From the NCBI GenBank assembly GCA_037783545.1, contig JBBELK010000439.1, forward strand, positions 186,001-250,000: a DNA stretch of 64,000 bases, in the 5' to 3' direction. Of the stretch, positions 24,601 to 39,600 are shown piece by piece (position 1 is the stretch's first letter; each line of letters opens with the position of its first letter). The translations under genes were made by a program, and so were the position numbers. Under the pieces are notes generated by a model that ran no database searches, was not told where the DNA came from, and saw only the letters and a list, made by a program, of their open reading frames with translations. This DNA comes from Henricia sp. BOLD:AAB3569. Taxonomy: Eukaryota > Echinodermata > Asteroidea > Spinulosida > Echinasteridae.

Positions 24601-27600
24601 AATTTTAAAAAACATTTTAAACCTGAAAAATAATGCACCAGTACATTGGACATCAGTTGCAGCATTGTGGTGTGAGTACAGGTTAAATAGCAAATTCAAA
24701 ATTATATCAAATATAGCAATATCTTTATCAAATAAAACTATCTTTATACATGTAAAAATATTTCAATATTGAGTAGCTTTTGTTCTGACTGACATCAGCA
24801 GAGTTGTAAAATTTTGATGTTTTTCAATGGTTGTGTGAAAGCTTTCACTACAGCATTGAAAGTCTTATTGACTAGTTTTTTATTGGTGTCAAATTTCAGG
24901 ACAGCATTCAGAAGATTCTACTAGCACTCCACATCCGTATCTCCAAGTCCCAACGAGCCCATGAGAAGCACCGTATGGTCCTAGCCTACCGTCTCTTTGT
25001 GCTATTACTGCTGGAAGAGCTCCCCACCGGCCTGGGCGGTTCCTGGGTTATGGTGCTACAGGACGTCATCTATACCTTGGTTCATACCGTACGGGAAGGG
25101 GAGGAGTCGGGAGAGGGGGCGGGGCTTAGGCTAGCCCAGCTGTGCCTCGATGTGCTGCATCATGTTTGTGTCACGGCCTTGGAACACTGTCATGAGGTCA
25201 GAATGGTATTTTCTGGAACTTAAAAAATCATTTCTAAAAATCCGTAAAGCCTAGCGTACATCGACATTGCAACTGGAAGCAACTCAACTGTTCAGTTTCT
25301 GTCGGTGTGTGCGTAGTGCACACATCGACAGAAACTGATTAGTTGCGCAACTAGCGGCAACATGGAGCAACTAGTCAGTGCACATTTCCAGAGCGCGCAC
25401 ATCGACACGGTAACTCGGTAAAGCCTAGAGTACATAATTGACCCAGAGTACATCGATGTGCGCGCACGTGATCAGATTCACGCGAGCAACTGGTTGCAAG
25501 TACGCGTACATCGACGCAACTGACCGCAACTGGGTACAACTAGTTGCCAGAAAGTAGAACATGAGCAACTCGCGGGAACTGGAATTTTTCCAGTTGCCGG
25601 TAGTTGCAAGTGCGTGTACATCGACTTTTTTGAGCAACTGATCAGTTGCTCCCAGTTGCTCCCAGTTGCTGGGAACGCCAGTTGCCACTAGTTGCTTCCA
25701 GTTACAAGGTCGATGTACGCTAGGATTTTACTATTTCCAAAGCACAATAACAAACTGTAGTTTCGGCTGCAAATGTCACATGTCAGAGATTCCAGTGCCA
25801 CAGTTTATAGTTTACATGTTGAAGTTTTAGAATATGTGCTTATCACATAAAATACATGGATTTGTATGGTTTCCACAAAAAAATAAGAATTCTTCTTTAG
25901 ATCTGCAATAATGTTGTTTCAGGAATTGGTCGTAACTTTTTTGAAATTGCATTTTTCCCATTGTTGTATAGGAGCTTGGCAAACATCTACACATTATGAT
26001 GGGTATGCTGGTGCCATTAGCAGAGAAGGACAACCATGCTGGCAATCAGGTTAAGTCATTTAGCCTTGAGTTAAAATGTGATAGATTTAAGTTCCAATAG
26101 ACCGTATCGAATAGCCGCCATTTCGTGGGGCAGTTTCTTTGTTCCTCGAGGACATGTATGGTTGCACATATCATGCTTCCATTGTTGTACGGTTTAAGTA
26201 ACAAAAGGTGCCATGTGAAATGGGGGCTATTCGATACGGTCTACAAATGCGTTAGTATCAGAAAATCACAAACATACTCAAATACAGAAATCGTCCAGTG
26301 TGTAAATACACTGGATGACACTTTGGGGAAATACCAAAGATATTAAAATCAGAATATTTGAATTTTTTAGCAAATTTGTTGCGCACGAATGCCAAGTTGC
26401 TTCTTTCGCTGCGCTGATGCATTTTGTTCGTGTTTGGGTGTTACAAGGTTACTAAGAGAAGTAACACCCGTTTCATACAGGCGCTCCAGAGCCACGCCGA
26501 AGTAAATTGTATTTAGAGCGACCTTAGGTCGACCCAGTAAAATTTGGTTTTATACAGGCGAATTTCCAGGCGAACATTTGCTGCGTGTCACTGTGTGTGA
26601 CACACACGCGGGCACCATGAGTTAAAATTTTACGAACCCGTTACATTAAACCCTGGGCACAAAACCTTTATAGACAACACTGCAATATATTTTCAAAGTG
26701 TCATCTGCTTTCTGTGCTTATGAAAAGCAGAAATGTCATGTCTCAGTCTGTCGAAGCAAATAGGTTATACAAAACAAAGAAAATTGTGATAACACCAGTA
26801 TTTAACAGCCCGAACTTGGATTTAGTTACAACGGATATTTTGAAAAGAAAGATGGGGGGAGGGGAAAAAGGAACCGTACAATCACCGAGCCTTCGGCTCG
26901 CCTAAAGATCGACGTATGAAAACAAGTCGCTCTTTAGTCGTTCTAACAGACTGGAACAGTCAATCTTTCGACTTCTGGTGAACCAAGTCGCTCCTAATTG
27001 TTTCATACGTCGATCTTTTGGCGAACTTAATTCAAATTCTAGCAATAATTTAGTTTGGCACGACTCTGGAGCGCCTGTACTAAACGGGGGTAACCTCTCA
27101 TAATTATCATTTTTTCCAATACAGGCTCAGTCATTAATCAACCTACTCGTTATAGACAGCAATGACAAGCTGTTAGATTCTCTGCAGTACCTAGACCCTC
27201 TGCCAGATTCCCCTCGACTTTCACATGCCAAGAAAGCTCAGCAAGCTAGCAAGTACACGCAGGGACAGTTCACTCTAATGGAGGTAAAAATGTCTATCAG
27301 AATAGACCCTTTGCAGCAGTGGCCATGACAGGGGGCATGTTTTCATATTTAAAGATGGAGTACATGATTGATAAAATGTTATCTAAAATTTCATTATGAA
27401 AAAACTATAATTCATAAAGTTTACGCTTCCCTATTGGTTTTAAACCCTAGCCAGTTTTAAACGTATCTTTAATACTGGCCAAACCCACTTTTATTCCCTA
27501 ATTATAACTGTATTCTATCTTGTTGACTCCAGGAGATAAATCATTTCTTAATGGTGGGCAACCAACAGCGAGGTGTACCAAGAATTGAAGGCTTGCGGCA

Positions 27601-30600
27601 TCTACACCAGCACCTAGCATCAAAGAAGGATGAACTTTCCATCATGGTTCAGCAGTGTGCCGGTAAGAAGTGGTTTTCTTAGATTTTTTTTTTTTTATGG
27701 GTTTAATGAACTTCAAATCGTAGTCCGTAGGCTGAATTGTATCATCCTTTAAAAGCGGAAGTGTCTATATCCAAAAATGTCATTTTGAGAAAAAACAAGT
27801 TTAAAAGTTTCATTGTGGCTGATAAATCAGAGACTCTAGCATAAATAGTAATCTTATAGATTGATGTTGCTTACACCTTGTAAATGTTGATGTATGGGCC
27901 TCATACTCCTTGAGAAAACGGTCAAAAAAAGGTTTGCAGTCATTTCGCCCCAAAACCACTTCGTCCTGAACCACGGCCTGTGCACGAAGTGGTTTTGGGG
28001 CGAAGTAGCATTTGGGCGATGTAGTGTTTGGACGAATTGATTTGGGGCAAATGGTTTTAGGGTGAATTGAATTTTCGTCTCATGAGACGAAAAATAATTG
28101 TTTTACTCATTTCTCAAAGACTATAGCACTTTAGACAAAACCATTTCAGGGGAAGTTTTCTACGGTCATCATGTTTATATTGTGTAAGTTAGGCGTATAT
28201 CTGTGAACATTTCTGATTTTTGAGATACCAATCATGTATACTGCCTTTAACAATGGTATGTGCCCAATTTCCTTTGTTAGTTGCTCATAGTGACAGGCAC
28301 CACGGCACAGGTACCACGGCCGAGCTTCCAACCCGCAACACCGAGTTTTTAACGAAATGTTGAGAGCCAATGACCCAAACCACTATGTACTATTGGATAG
28401 TTTTGAGTGAAGGTGTTTCTCCGAGTTCAAATTTGACAAGTTACATTCATGACATAAGCAAAACATTTTTGTTTATTGCAGAAGGGTCTGACAGAACTAT
28501 CATCCAACTCATAACTGAGCTAGTTGCTATGGGCGGAACCAATAGTTGCCATGGTAACGTCACTGATGAAGGATTGACAGCTGTCAGAGAGGAAGTGGGT
28601 GAGTTAACAGTCTAAGTCTTAATTTGTTTCACAATCTAGGTACACATTACATCCGAGTATATGAACAATGTTGTCCATTTGTTCTTTGGAAGATTTTGAA
28701 CATACTTCTAACCCGTTGGTAACATTAACCATGATAATTTCTGGCTGATGCAGTATGAAGACGGTAACAAACACCACATGAGTTTATTTCTGTCCAAGAT
28801 GGTACATGTACTTTTTGTGAGAAATTAACAACTGAAGGTGGTTTTTACAAAAATGGTATTCACAAATATTTGTTTGTACCATTCAATTTACAAAACCCAT
28901 GAACTGATTTTTGAAATATTCCGAAGCATTAATGCATCTATGTAGCTGAAATTTCTGCAGACTGGTTTGCCAACATTTTTCTTTAGATATAGTATGCCCT
29001 TATTCCAAGAATCTACTCATCCCAGGGTTTGCTCACCCTGGTGAGACAAGATGTTGCTCTGCCCTTTAGATGAGTTTCACAAAGTAAATCCAGATGTAAT
29101 TCATACACTTTTTAAAAACTTTATTGACACAATTAATATATTATAATTAACTGGACAGTTAAACAGGGAGCCCTATTAGTCCTGGTGGACGGGTCGTAGA
29201 GGATTGACCAGACACTCGGTCCCATTGTCACCCGGAGGCTAGCGGATCCGGGCCCTTAAACTGCAAGGGAAACGGCCGGCCTTGCATGACCCATTTAGCC
29301 CGCCTCCCATGGGATTCTCCTGCCCAGAATCAGTCTACCATAATACTTCTATACAATGGTTCTTCAATCCTTTTGAAACTCTCATTCTTTTCCTACGTGA
29401 TAATCGTTCCTTCTGACTCCAAGTTTGTATTTTCTCCACAGTTCACATGATTATTGTTGATTACTACCTATTGTTTTATATATTTACATATTCCCGCCTT
29501 GAATATGGCCACTGATGCCGGCACGGCGCTAAACCCAAAACTCACTCACTCACTCCAAGAATCTATAAAACGTGTTATCTTGCAAAATGATGCATTGGGT
29601 CTTAAATACTGTTTGTGTTCAATGGTCCAAATATGTTCATGAATATTTTCATTCAATGAGGGGAAAATCATTTGTTAAATGTTAACGTGGAATGATGCAT
29701 TTAACCCCAATGACCATGGGTAATAATGTGGGTTCCTTGTTGGGTAGATTATTACTTACCATATTATTTTCAGCTCGATGCCTCGGTGATATTGGAGCAC
29801 CCAATTTGTCAACCGTCGCTCTACACTGTGACGAGATAGGGCAGAACGTCAGCTATGCCACAGCACTGAAAGTGTTTGCTAAGGATCCTGTCATGTGCAG
29901 ACATGTGGTCATCATACATCTCATGAAAGATTACCTGACGGACTCGAAGTAAGTCCATTGATCTCTCTTAAATGACGTCACTTCCTACTGATTAAGGTTT
30001 TTAATACTTGATGGTGTTTAAAGATAGTATACATGATTGATAAACTATTACAAACAGTTTTGTTATACCCCGTCTTGGAATACTGCAGTTTTATTGGTCC
30101 AGAACGGTCACATGTCCATGTGATAAAAACTCATATCACCCTGCCGTGTGCGAATTTAACTTCATATCACCCGGCCGTACTATGCGTGTTCTTGCCCCTG
30201 TCCATAGCACGCGTAACGCGCTGTATGAGGCTCCATTAGTAAAAGAAACTGCGTGTTACGCCCGCTAGAGGCGCACAACGCGCACGCATGTCCCATTATT
30301 CCACACGCTGTGCGCCTGCTACTTTCGCAATGTTACACACGCACAGGTAGTAGTAGTCCGAAGACTAGCGAAAGTGCAGAGACGAATTGTTTTTACAATT
30401 TCAACATTCCAAATAATAGAAACGATATTATTATGCTGTACGGAGACCATGAGACGGGATATAACAAAACAATTGTTGACTGGTGTGGTGTGGGATATGG
30501 GTTTTAACACCCTCGGGAGCTCATAGCACCCTCGGCGTTGCCTCGGGTGCTATGAATTCCCTCGGGTGTTAAAACTCCATATCCCACACCACACCAGTCA

Positions 30601-33600
30601 ACAATTTATATTATCCCCCTGTGTGATTGAAGATATCCATGATTAAAACCAACCTGAGCAAAAACCAGCTCCGTACTTCGTCTAACTTTTGAGAAAACAG
30701 TAAAAAAAAGGGTTTGCAGTCATTTCGCCCCAAAACCACTTCGCCCTGAACTATTTCGCCCTGAACCACATCCTGTGCACGAAGTGGTTTTGGGGCGAAG
30801 TAGCATTTGGGCGATGTAGTGTTTGGACAAAGTAATTCGGTGCGAAATTGCACTTGGGCGAAGTGGTTTGGGGCGAAATGGCACTTGGGCGAAATAGTTT
30901 TAGGGCGAATTGAATTTTCGTCTCATGAGACAAAAACTAATTGTTTTACTCATTTCTCAAAGACTATAGCACTTCAGACAAAACCATTTCAGGGGAAATT
31001 TTCTACGGTCATCATGTTTATATTGTGTAAGTTAGGCGTAAATCTGTCAACATTTCTGATTTTCGAGATTAACAATGATGTATAATGCCTTTAAATTAAT
31101 ACTTGTTTGTGTTGTTTACAGTGTTGATACTATCCAGGCTGCCGCCAACTGCTTGAAAACTGTACTAGCAACTGCTTCCGGTCAACGATGCTTTGACACA
31201 TACAAGGAAATTAACGTCGACAAATTATTCCACTATCTGCAGCCCTTTAAACTGAGTAAAAAGAAGGTATGCAAAAACCCACCAGAAATGGCATAACAGT
31301 TCATTCTAAAATTCCTCACACCCAAGCAATTCAAAATATTTTAAGGTTTCTCTGGCTCATACGTTACACATGAATGAAGAATGGTTCCGTGGGGTGCCGT
31401 GGCTGAGTGGTTTGGGTTGTTGACTTGCAACATTCAGGTGCAACATTCAGGTGAAAACTTGGTGGTGGGTTAAGGTGTGATACTCGTGTCCTTAAGCAAG
31501 GCACTTTGCCACAATATCTCCATCCTCTGGAAGGTATGTAAGTTGGTCCAGTGTGTTGTGTAACATATTTAAAAGCACTCTTTCGTGAAGAGTAAGGGAA
31601 TTACCTTGTCTGCATTTCAAACACGCCAACAACTGTAAGGTGCTCGGCTTTTCATACATGAGTGCACAAAAGCACTGTAACCAGTTGTGGACGTTGGAAT
31701 GCAGCCTTAGTGTCTCTAGTTTTCAGATGCCAATGGCACCACCATCTATGTATCTCAATGTTTAGGCGGAAGACACTTGCTGTAAGTTTCATGCCATCCA
31801 GCCTAAGGGCTGTGAATAAGCTTGTGTGTAAAATTTGCATAATAGCTGGTGCCCTGAATTCTATCAAGTGGAGGTGCAGTTTAGAAAGTCGCATACATAC
31901 CATGCTATAATTGCTACGTGGTGCATGCTATTGCCAAGCAATCAACAGTATGGTTGCTTTATGCCATTCTCTCTTTACGGTGAACATGGTATTGATTCTG
32001 TACTTCACACCTGCCGTGTGCACCACATAGCAACAAAAATATTAGTCTGGTCAAGTTGATATAAGTGTGCATGTGAAAGGAAATTGTGTACTGATACATT
32101 TTTTGGCATCTTTCCATATATCTTAATAATCCAATATCTCAACTGTTTCCGTCACCATCCTTAGGCTATTACAAGGCCTGCACCACCCTCAGACACAACC
32201 TTCACACAGACTATTGGTGACCCATCACTCTGGCAACCCATGGGTGGTAACCACAGTGACTGGGTACGCAATCTCACCGTGGCCCTGATCAAGAGTGGTG
32301 GGGTCAAGGATGAAATACTTCTGCTGTTGGAACCGATTTGTAAAGTCAAGGTAGAGAAACACCTAAAATTAGGCTCTCTTATGGTTGCAGTCATAAGGGT
32401 CCACTTTAACTATTCCTAAAATCTCATTTATTACTTGTGTAAAAGTTAATTGAACAAGATGTTCATGAAATGAAAAATCTGAAGTTTTATTTTTGTATCT
32501 GAGATAAACTGGTAACCCTGGATGTAGTATAAAAACCATGCAGCCGTATCGCTGGTAGTCTGCAAGTGGCACAAATATTTTGGCGCAAATACGATGCATA
32601 TTACGGCCGTTTTCAAAAACACTTAATTCGGCTTCAGATGGTCTTTGTGATTTTCTGTCCTGGCCGTGTGTACTTTATTTGTTTAGGTTTTTGTTGGTGG
32701 TTTTTATCTACTCTCAACAGAAGTGAACATTCAAGTTGACATTTAAACCAGATATTTGTTTAGCCACGTTAATATTCCTGAGATGCACCAAGCGTAAGCC
32801 TGTAATTCGTAAAGGGTACTTGCAAACCGGAAACTAAAAGGTCAAACATTTTTATTTGCTTGTGACATGTTCAGACATTTTATTTATTGAATCGGTAGAG
32901 TTTAAGCCAAGGTGCCTTTTCTATTTATTGGCGTTTGGGCACTTATAATTGCAGTACGGTAAAGTGACAATTCAAAGAATATTGTCACAATGTTAAAACC
33001 CCACTGCCATTCCCTGGCTGGTCCCTGGAAGTCTGACCCGCCACGAGACTGAGGCCGGGGTCACACGAATTACAATATTCCACTGTATCATAGTATTACT
33101 AGAGTAACATTGTCCGTGTGACCCCCAGATCCTCCATAGCCTGCCTCCCATGGGATTCTTTGGGAAAACTGCCCAGAATCAGTCTACCGTAATACTTCTA
33201 TACAATGGTTCTTCAATCCTTTTGAAATATCTCTTATTCTTTTCCAATGTGATAATTGTTTCTTCTGACTCCAAGTTTTTACTTACTCCACAATTAATAT
33301 GATTATTGTTGATTACTACCTATTGTTTTATATATTTACATATTCCCGCCGTGAATATGGCCACTGATGCCGGCACGGCGCTAAACCCAAAACTCACTCA
33401 CTTCTATGACCCCCAAATCTATCATGATAGTATCATGATAGGTGAACGACGAGAATTCTCATCGAGTTGTTTTCTATTGTGATACTATCATGATAGATTG
33501 GCGTGTGACCGCTCTCGTCGTTCATTCTATCATGATTGTATCATGATTGTATCATGATAGAGTAATTACGAGATTTCCCGTGTGATCCCGGCCTTAGTCT

Positions 33601-36600
33601 ATTGTGAAAAAACCCCATAACCACAACACTACTTGATAATCCTAATCGTACACAGGTAGAGTTTGCAGAGAAGGTTCTACCGTACCTATTCCATGACATG
33701 CTCAGTACTGGCAATGACGAGTATCGTACGGTGCTGTCACAGCGCTTGGAGGCCGTGTTTGCTGGGCATTGCGAGGCCGTTAGCAGCAGTCGAGCATCAA
33801 CACCTGTCCCATTCTCAGGTTTGTGTGTGTGTGGAACTTTCCAAGCATTGTGTGGGGGGAGGGGGGGTGGGTCACTTTGTCACATATCGTGCTGGGTATA
33901 CAGCAAAACATTATATGTGATCTTCTGTGCAGGTCTCAAACTTGTATTATAATAGGACTTTTTCATTGTTTATGAAAATTCATAGTGTCATGAAAATCAT
34001 TGTTTATGAAAATTCAAGTGTCATGATGAAAATTATTTCTTGGCTGGATGAATCAGTTAGTTGCTTTAAACTGTGATTTGGTGTACTTCTGTTTGTTCTA
34101 GCCAAGATTCAATCTCACATTCCAGTTATCGGCATATACAGGTGCTTGGCTGTTGCGCAAATAGCCTTATAGAAGTATGATGGACACAATTTGAATACGA
34201 ATTTGAAGTAAATGCGAAAAAAATGCATTTTCACTTTGCACTATTTTTTTAATTTATATTTTTGTCTTTGTAACATATCATAATTAAAACAGATAAATCA
34301 GGTTTTTGGTCGGAAAAAGTTTTTACAAAAAGATCCTAATATCAAAATAAAATTGTGCCCTATTTTGTTTCGCCATACGTCAAGAAGGCTAATAGACCAC
34401 TAAAGTGAAAACGTCACCCTTTGTGTGTTACCAAGGTTACTGGGTCTACACTAAAACCAGTGAACTGTTTCCATGCGCTATACCAATGGACGTTTGAGAT
34501 TACCAGCGAGTGTTTAGGCCCAATTACCATGGCAACTGACGTCACACCTTAGTAGTCCATAGAGTTCCACATATTTGTTGAAGGTCGTACATTTCCCATT
34601 TCATATGGCACAAATTTGTACGATATTATTATTTTCCATTAACAAATGTCACTTTTGCTCAAATGTCATGTACGTTCGAATTCTGTTGTTAGATGCATCC
34701 TCCAATTTCCTGGGTCAAAGGTCAATCCGTACCCTTCTGGATGTAATGCAATACTTAAGGACACAAGAGAGGCCCACAAAAGGGTAAGCAGTAAATTTTG
34801 ATTTTGGAGTGCATCACCTAATTTTGTGTGTTCTTAACCATGAGTTCTGTATTATTTTCACTAACACTGTTAAAGGAGCGTGACCAGAGTTTCTGGAAAA
34901 TAGTTTTCGATGTAACTTACCAATATTATCAAGTAACTCCCATACACACCTCCCATGTCCAAAAAAACCAAAAACATTCGCGATTTTCAGTAAAAAATTG
35001 AACAAAACTATCGAGTCAACTTTCAGCGGATAAACGTTGATACTGGAAAATTAGTTTACAAATAATCGGTGGATTTTCGACGATATCCTCGGAAATATGC
35101 GGCCTAGAAGCGCGGGAGTTTCAGTTTCGTAATCAGAAAAATATAACGGATGTTATGATATAAAAATGTCATGACCCATAAAGTAAGTCCCGGGGAGTTA
35201 TGGGTAAAAAAAAGTGATCTGGTCACACTCCTTTAATTCTTACAGCAGTGCTTTATTTAATGGCTATTTGTTTAAAGGTTTCTTAATTGTTGTATTTATT
35301 TTTGTTGACAGGCGCAGCAAGAGCACAGCATGGGATAATAACTTCTGGCTGGACGTCAACTACTTGTTGGTTGCCAAAGCCGCTCAGAATTGCAGAGCGC
35401 ATTTTACGTGTCTCTTGTACACTGAAATATGGTGTGATGTTCGAAGGCAAGATTTAAGATATACCTCCATACCAATATAGTGTATCAGAAAGTCGGACAA
35501 TATAGTGTATATAGTCGGACAAATGTTCACATGTGGACTCGAACAGTTGATTTCAATTGTGAAATAAATTCTAAAACAATTTAAAGAATTCTTCTGTCAT
35601 TTCCTGACAATAAAATTCAGTCGTTAAGTTGAATTGCGAAATAGACAATAAAACGAGATGGGTAGAATTTTGTCAAATGGACATTAAAAGCGACAGGTGG
35701 ATTTTTGGTTTTAAGTTATATGCATACTTGAGTGACTAAACTGTATTTTTGTTTAGAATAAAAAAACAAAAAAGTACCTTGTAATCTGTGCGCAGCAGGC
35801 CGTTGGCCGGCCGGCCGGCCATGGTATGCTAGCTCGCGAGTCGCGACTCGTGACTGTAGTACTCGACCATCGTACCAACTCGATCGATGTACCAACTCGC
35901 CTCACAGGACGGGTACTTTTTAACTACACCAAAGCAGGACAGGCAGTTTTGAAAATCCTAGATGAAATGCTGTCGCTCGATAAAGAAAAGATCATGTAAG
36001 AAATACTGTGGGCCGTGCCAAATACTACATTCATGTTGACTTGAGATTCCTTTATCACTCTTTTCCCTTCAGGTCCCGCCAGGGATCGTCTGCCGGCCAA
36101 CCCTCATGCAGTGACTCACTGAGCCAGCCATCGGACATCGAGACCCTCAACTCATTCTCAGATGGATCCAATGTCAATGCTCAGACCCTGCTGCTAGAAG
36201 CTTACAGCAGCATTGGAGAACCTGATAGTGCGTATGGGTTTGGAGCAGGCAGGCTGACGGATACGTATGCAAGGTTTGTTTTACAACCAGATAAGGGAAG
36301 ACGCACAAATCGTACCGCTGTTATTTTTTGGGGTACCGCTCAATGTCCGAGTATACTACAAGCGTACTACCGGTCGGTTATAAGTTTTTCGCTTTTGGTA
36401 CGAGTCGGTTACGAATCTGATATGAGTCTGGTACGAGTTGTCCTAAGTGTACTACCGGCTTTACGAGTTAACTACAAGTTTCACGATGTTATTACAAATT
36501 AGGCAGGAGTTTCCCAAGTTTGTGAGAGGGCCTAAACTCGTCAGATTTTTCCAGGCTTATCTACAATCTATACAGTACTACAAACACCTTTAAGGAATCG

Positions 36601-39600
36601 TTTTAATCCCAGAAGGAATTAATAACAATATCCTTGTTCCGGATAGTTGTTTCTTTGACCATCCACCGTGAATTTTAATTATTTTTGTATTAAGTAATGA
36701 TTAAGTGATTATTTTTAGGGATTATTTTTTGTATTATTAATTTTAGGATCCACACCTACGAACATGAAGGTGATTGGAACAAAGCCCTGAGTGCCTACGA
36801 CCTCAAACTACACTCTAAATCTGCTCAGACTGGACAGCAAGAGGTTGGAGTGCTGCAGGTAAAGTTGCCTTTTGTTACCACCAGGGCACAATTTTATAGC
36901 ACTGCTAAAGCATTCCACCTCTGTGATCCTGGTTCGAATCCCGTCCGGGTCAGTATGTGGATTGGGTTTTTAGTCCCTGCTCAATATTTTCAGTTTTACA
37001 GAGTAGTATTTTTCAAGACCTCCTCCCTGCCTACCCACCCACCGGCTCCCTGCCCTCCCCCTCCCTGCCCTCCCCCTCCCTGCCCTCCCCTGAAATACTA
37101 CTTATCCACATTTTTCTGGCAGTTCCATGAAATGTCAACATTTTACAGCACATGTCAAGTCCTACGCAGCCTTCAACCCTCGTCTCTCCTACCTACTCTT
37201 TGTAGAACCGTTGAAATGTTCCCGCTCCATTTTTTATTTCAGGCAATGCAGAATCTTGGTCTTTGCCACATCCTGACTGTGTACTTGGATGGGCTGAGGT
37301 CGGAGGGCATGGTCTTTGGACCTGAGATGGCCCAGTTTCAGTATGAAGCTGCATGGAGAAATGCCATCTGGGATCTGGAACTCGATGACGGGTAAATAAA
37401 TTATTTGAAAACCTTTTTATATAATTATCTATTTGTGCCTCATAATTTGTGTTTTCAAAGATTTAAAACATACAAAGAGTAAATACCAGCAAATCTTTAA
37501 AGTGCTGTTACGCTTAGCGAAGTTAGGCAGCTGTTACGCTAAGCGAACACACATGAGTCATTTGGATGTAATTTAATCAATTTGGTCAAGTTATGCTGGA
37601 AAAAACCAATTTGTATACTTTTACCGAAATTGGATTGAGTGTTTGTTCTTTTATGACTATCTCTTCCGGCTGAAATTTCCGGCAACATTTGTATTTACTC
37701 CACAGTATTTTTCAAATTAATAAGAGGGATGCAAAATGACAAACTTAATGGAACGGAATGCCCTTGTAGGATTCAATTAACAGCCAATTGCAATCTCCGA
37801 GTGCGGACATGCATTGTGTTTACAATCTATGCACGTGTAGTGAAATTTGACACCAAATGCCTCATGTTATGAGCATCCTGATTAGCCGAGAGTGGCGAAA
37901 ACATGTAATAAGCACATGTTTTCAGCTAGCACTTAAAGGCCTGTAGATGATCTGTTTTTGAGCGATTCTGTGAATAAAACCATTAAAAAAAAAAAAAAAA
38001 GACATCAACAAACTTATCCGAAGAAATTTCAGCTTTGTCAAATGTACCACGTTTAAAAAAAATATGAAAATCCATATGCGTTTTCGTGGTCTTGGCGGGG
38101 TGTTTCAAATATTCGTACATGTGGCTTGCGTCATGCACTCTGTGGGGCACATCATATACTGCATGTGCGCGCGATCCATAAAAATGCATCGCGTTGGCAC
38201 ACGCAGTACCATGCATTTTGGACCGCGTAGATGCGAACCAAAAATAAGTAAATCGTTTGCAAACGATCTAAATAATTTCATCTTTACGGATTATTTTCTG
38301 GTAAAATTATATCATTTTGAGCGGAAACCTTTCATTGGGTAGTTGCTATTAATTCAATCTTTACTTACAGAACTTTTCCCCTGTAAACTCGTCGATTACT
38401 TTTTGGGGTCATTGCAAATGATACACTGGGCCTTTAAGCAGCGCCATGAAATTGGCCCATAGTTCTTATCTGGCTTATAATGGAAATCTCTGCTTCAGAC
38501 TCGATTTCAGATAGACTCTCTTACAACATTGATTACAAATAATTTTTGTGGAATTATGATTTGAACAGGTATCAAACTACTGCAACCGGTTACCATCAGT
38601 CACTGTATACTGCCTTATCTTGCCTACGTGATGGAGAGTACCAGCCCTTTACGATGGCCCTGCAACAAGCACGAATGGACACCATGCAGCAGTGTTGTGT
38701 TAACATTGACAGTGCTTACAGTTTCTACCCAATGTTGTCCAGATTGCAGGGCCTTGTGGAAATGGAGAATTTTAGCTCTGTACTGCTCAAGTAAGCTGCG
38801 ATTTTTTTTTTGTTTTTTTTGTTTCTTTTTTCGTTTAAGTTTACAAAAGTAATTACGCCCCTAGTTCCTGACACCTTCACATTACGAAAATCACCATGTA
38901 AAACTAATCTTAATAATTAATGGATTAATGATTGCATTTATATATAGTACACAAAAACTCTGGATGATAGGATAGGGCGACAATTTGTGTGTAAAAGAGC
39001 TATATTAGGGCGACACGCTCAATAGGGTGACGATTTGGTGTCGCCCTAATATTTCTGAGTTTAAAAATCATTTTTTTAGGTCAAAAACCATTTTGTTTAA
39101 ATCGAGAACCATTTGTATTAGGTCTAGAACCAATTCTCTTGGGTCTGGAAGCATTTTTGGAAGCTTTGGGTAAAAAAATAAGGTGTCATTTTGAGTGGTT
39201 CTTGCCGAAATTTCGGTGGTCTCCGGGGAAAGGCTTCCCGAATTGTCGCCATATTGCTGCATACAGGGTTATTACAATCTGTATGATTATGTTCATGTGT
39301 GCTGCACATAATTTTTTTATGAAGATATTTAAAAGTGTCTTCCACCTAAAAATTGGGGTTACATGAAAGATTGTCAGCTGACGGCCTCAGACACTGGGGA
39401 ATCCCCTTACTCTTCATGAAAAAGTGCTCTGGGATCTTAAGTGCGTTACACATCACGCTTGATCAACGGCTTTACATCCCTTCCAAAGGATGGAGCAATT
39501 GTGTTTAAGTGGCTTGCTCAGGGGCACAAGTACCACGGCTGGGTGTTGAACCCGCAGCACCAATTTTTACCCTAGTGCTGTGAGCCAAAGACTTAACGGA

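Noticed and set aside
35909-35996. Pseudo-exon in intron 29 reading [20 protein letters not shown]
   Set aside because: It has an acceptor and a GTAAGA donor, but inserting it after exon 29 shifts into a stop, and vertebrate ATM has nothing similar.
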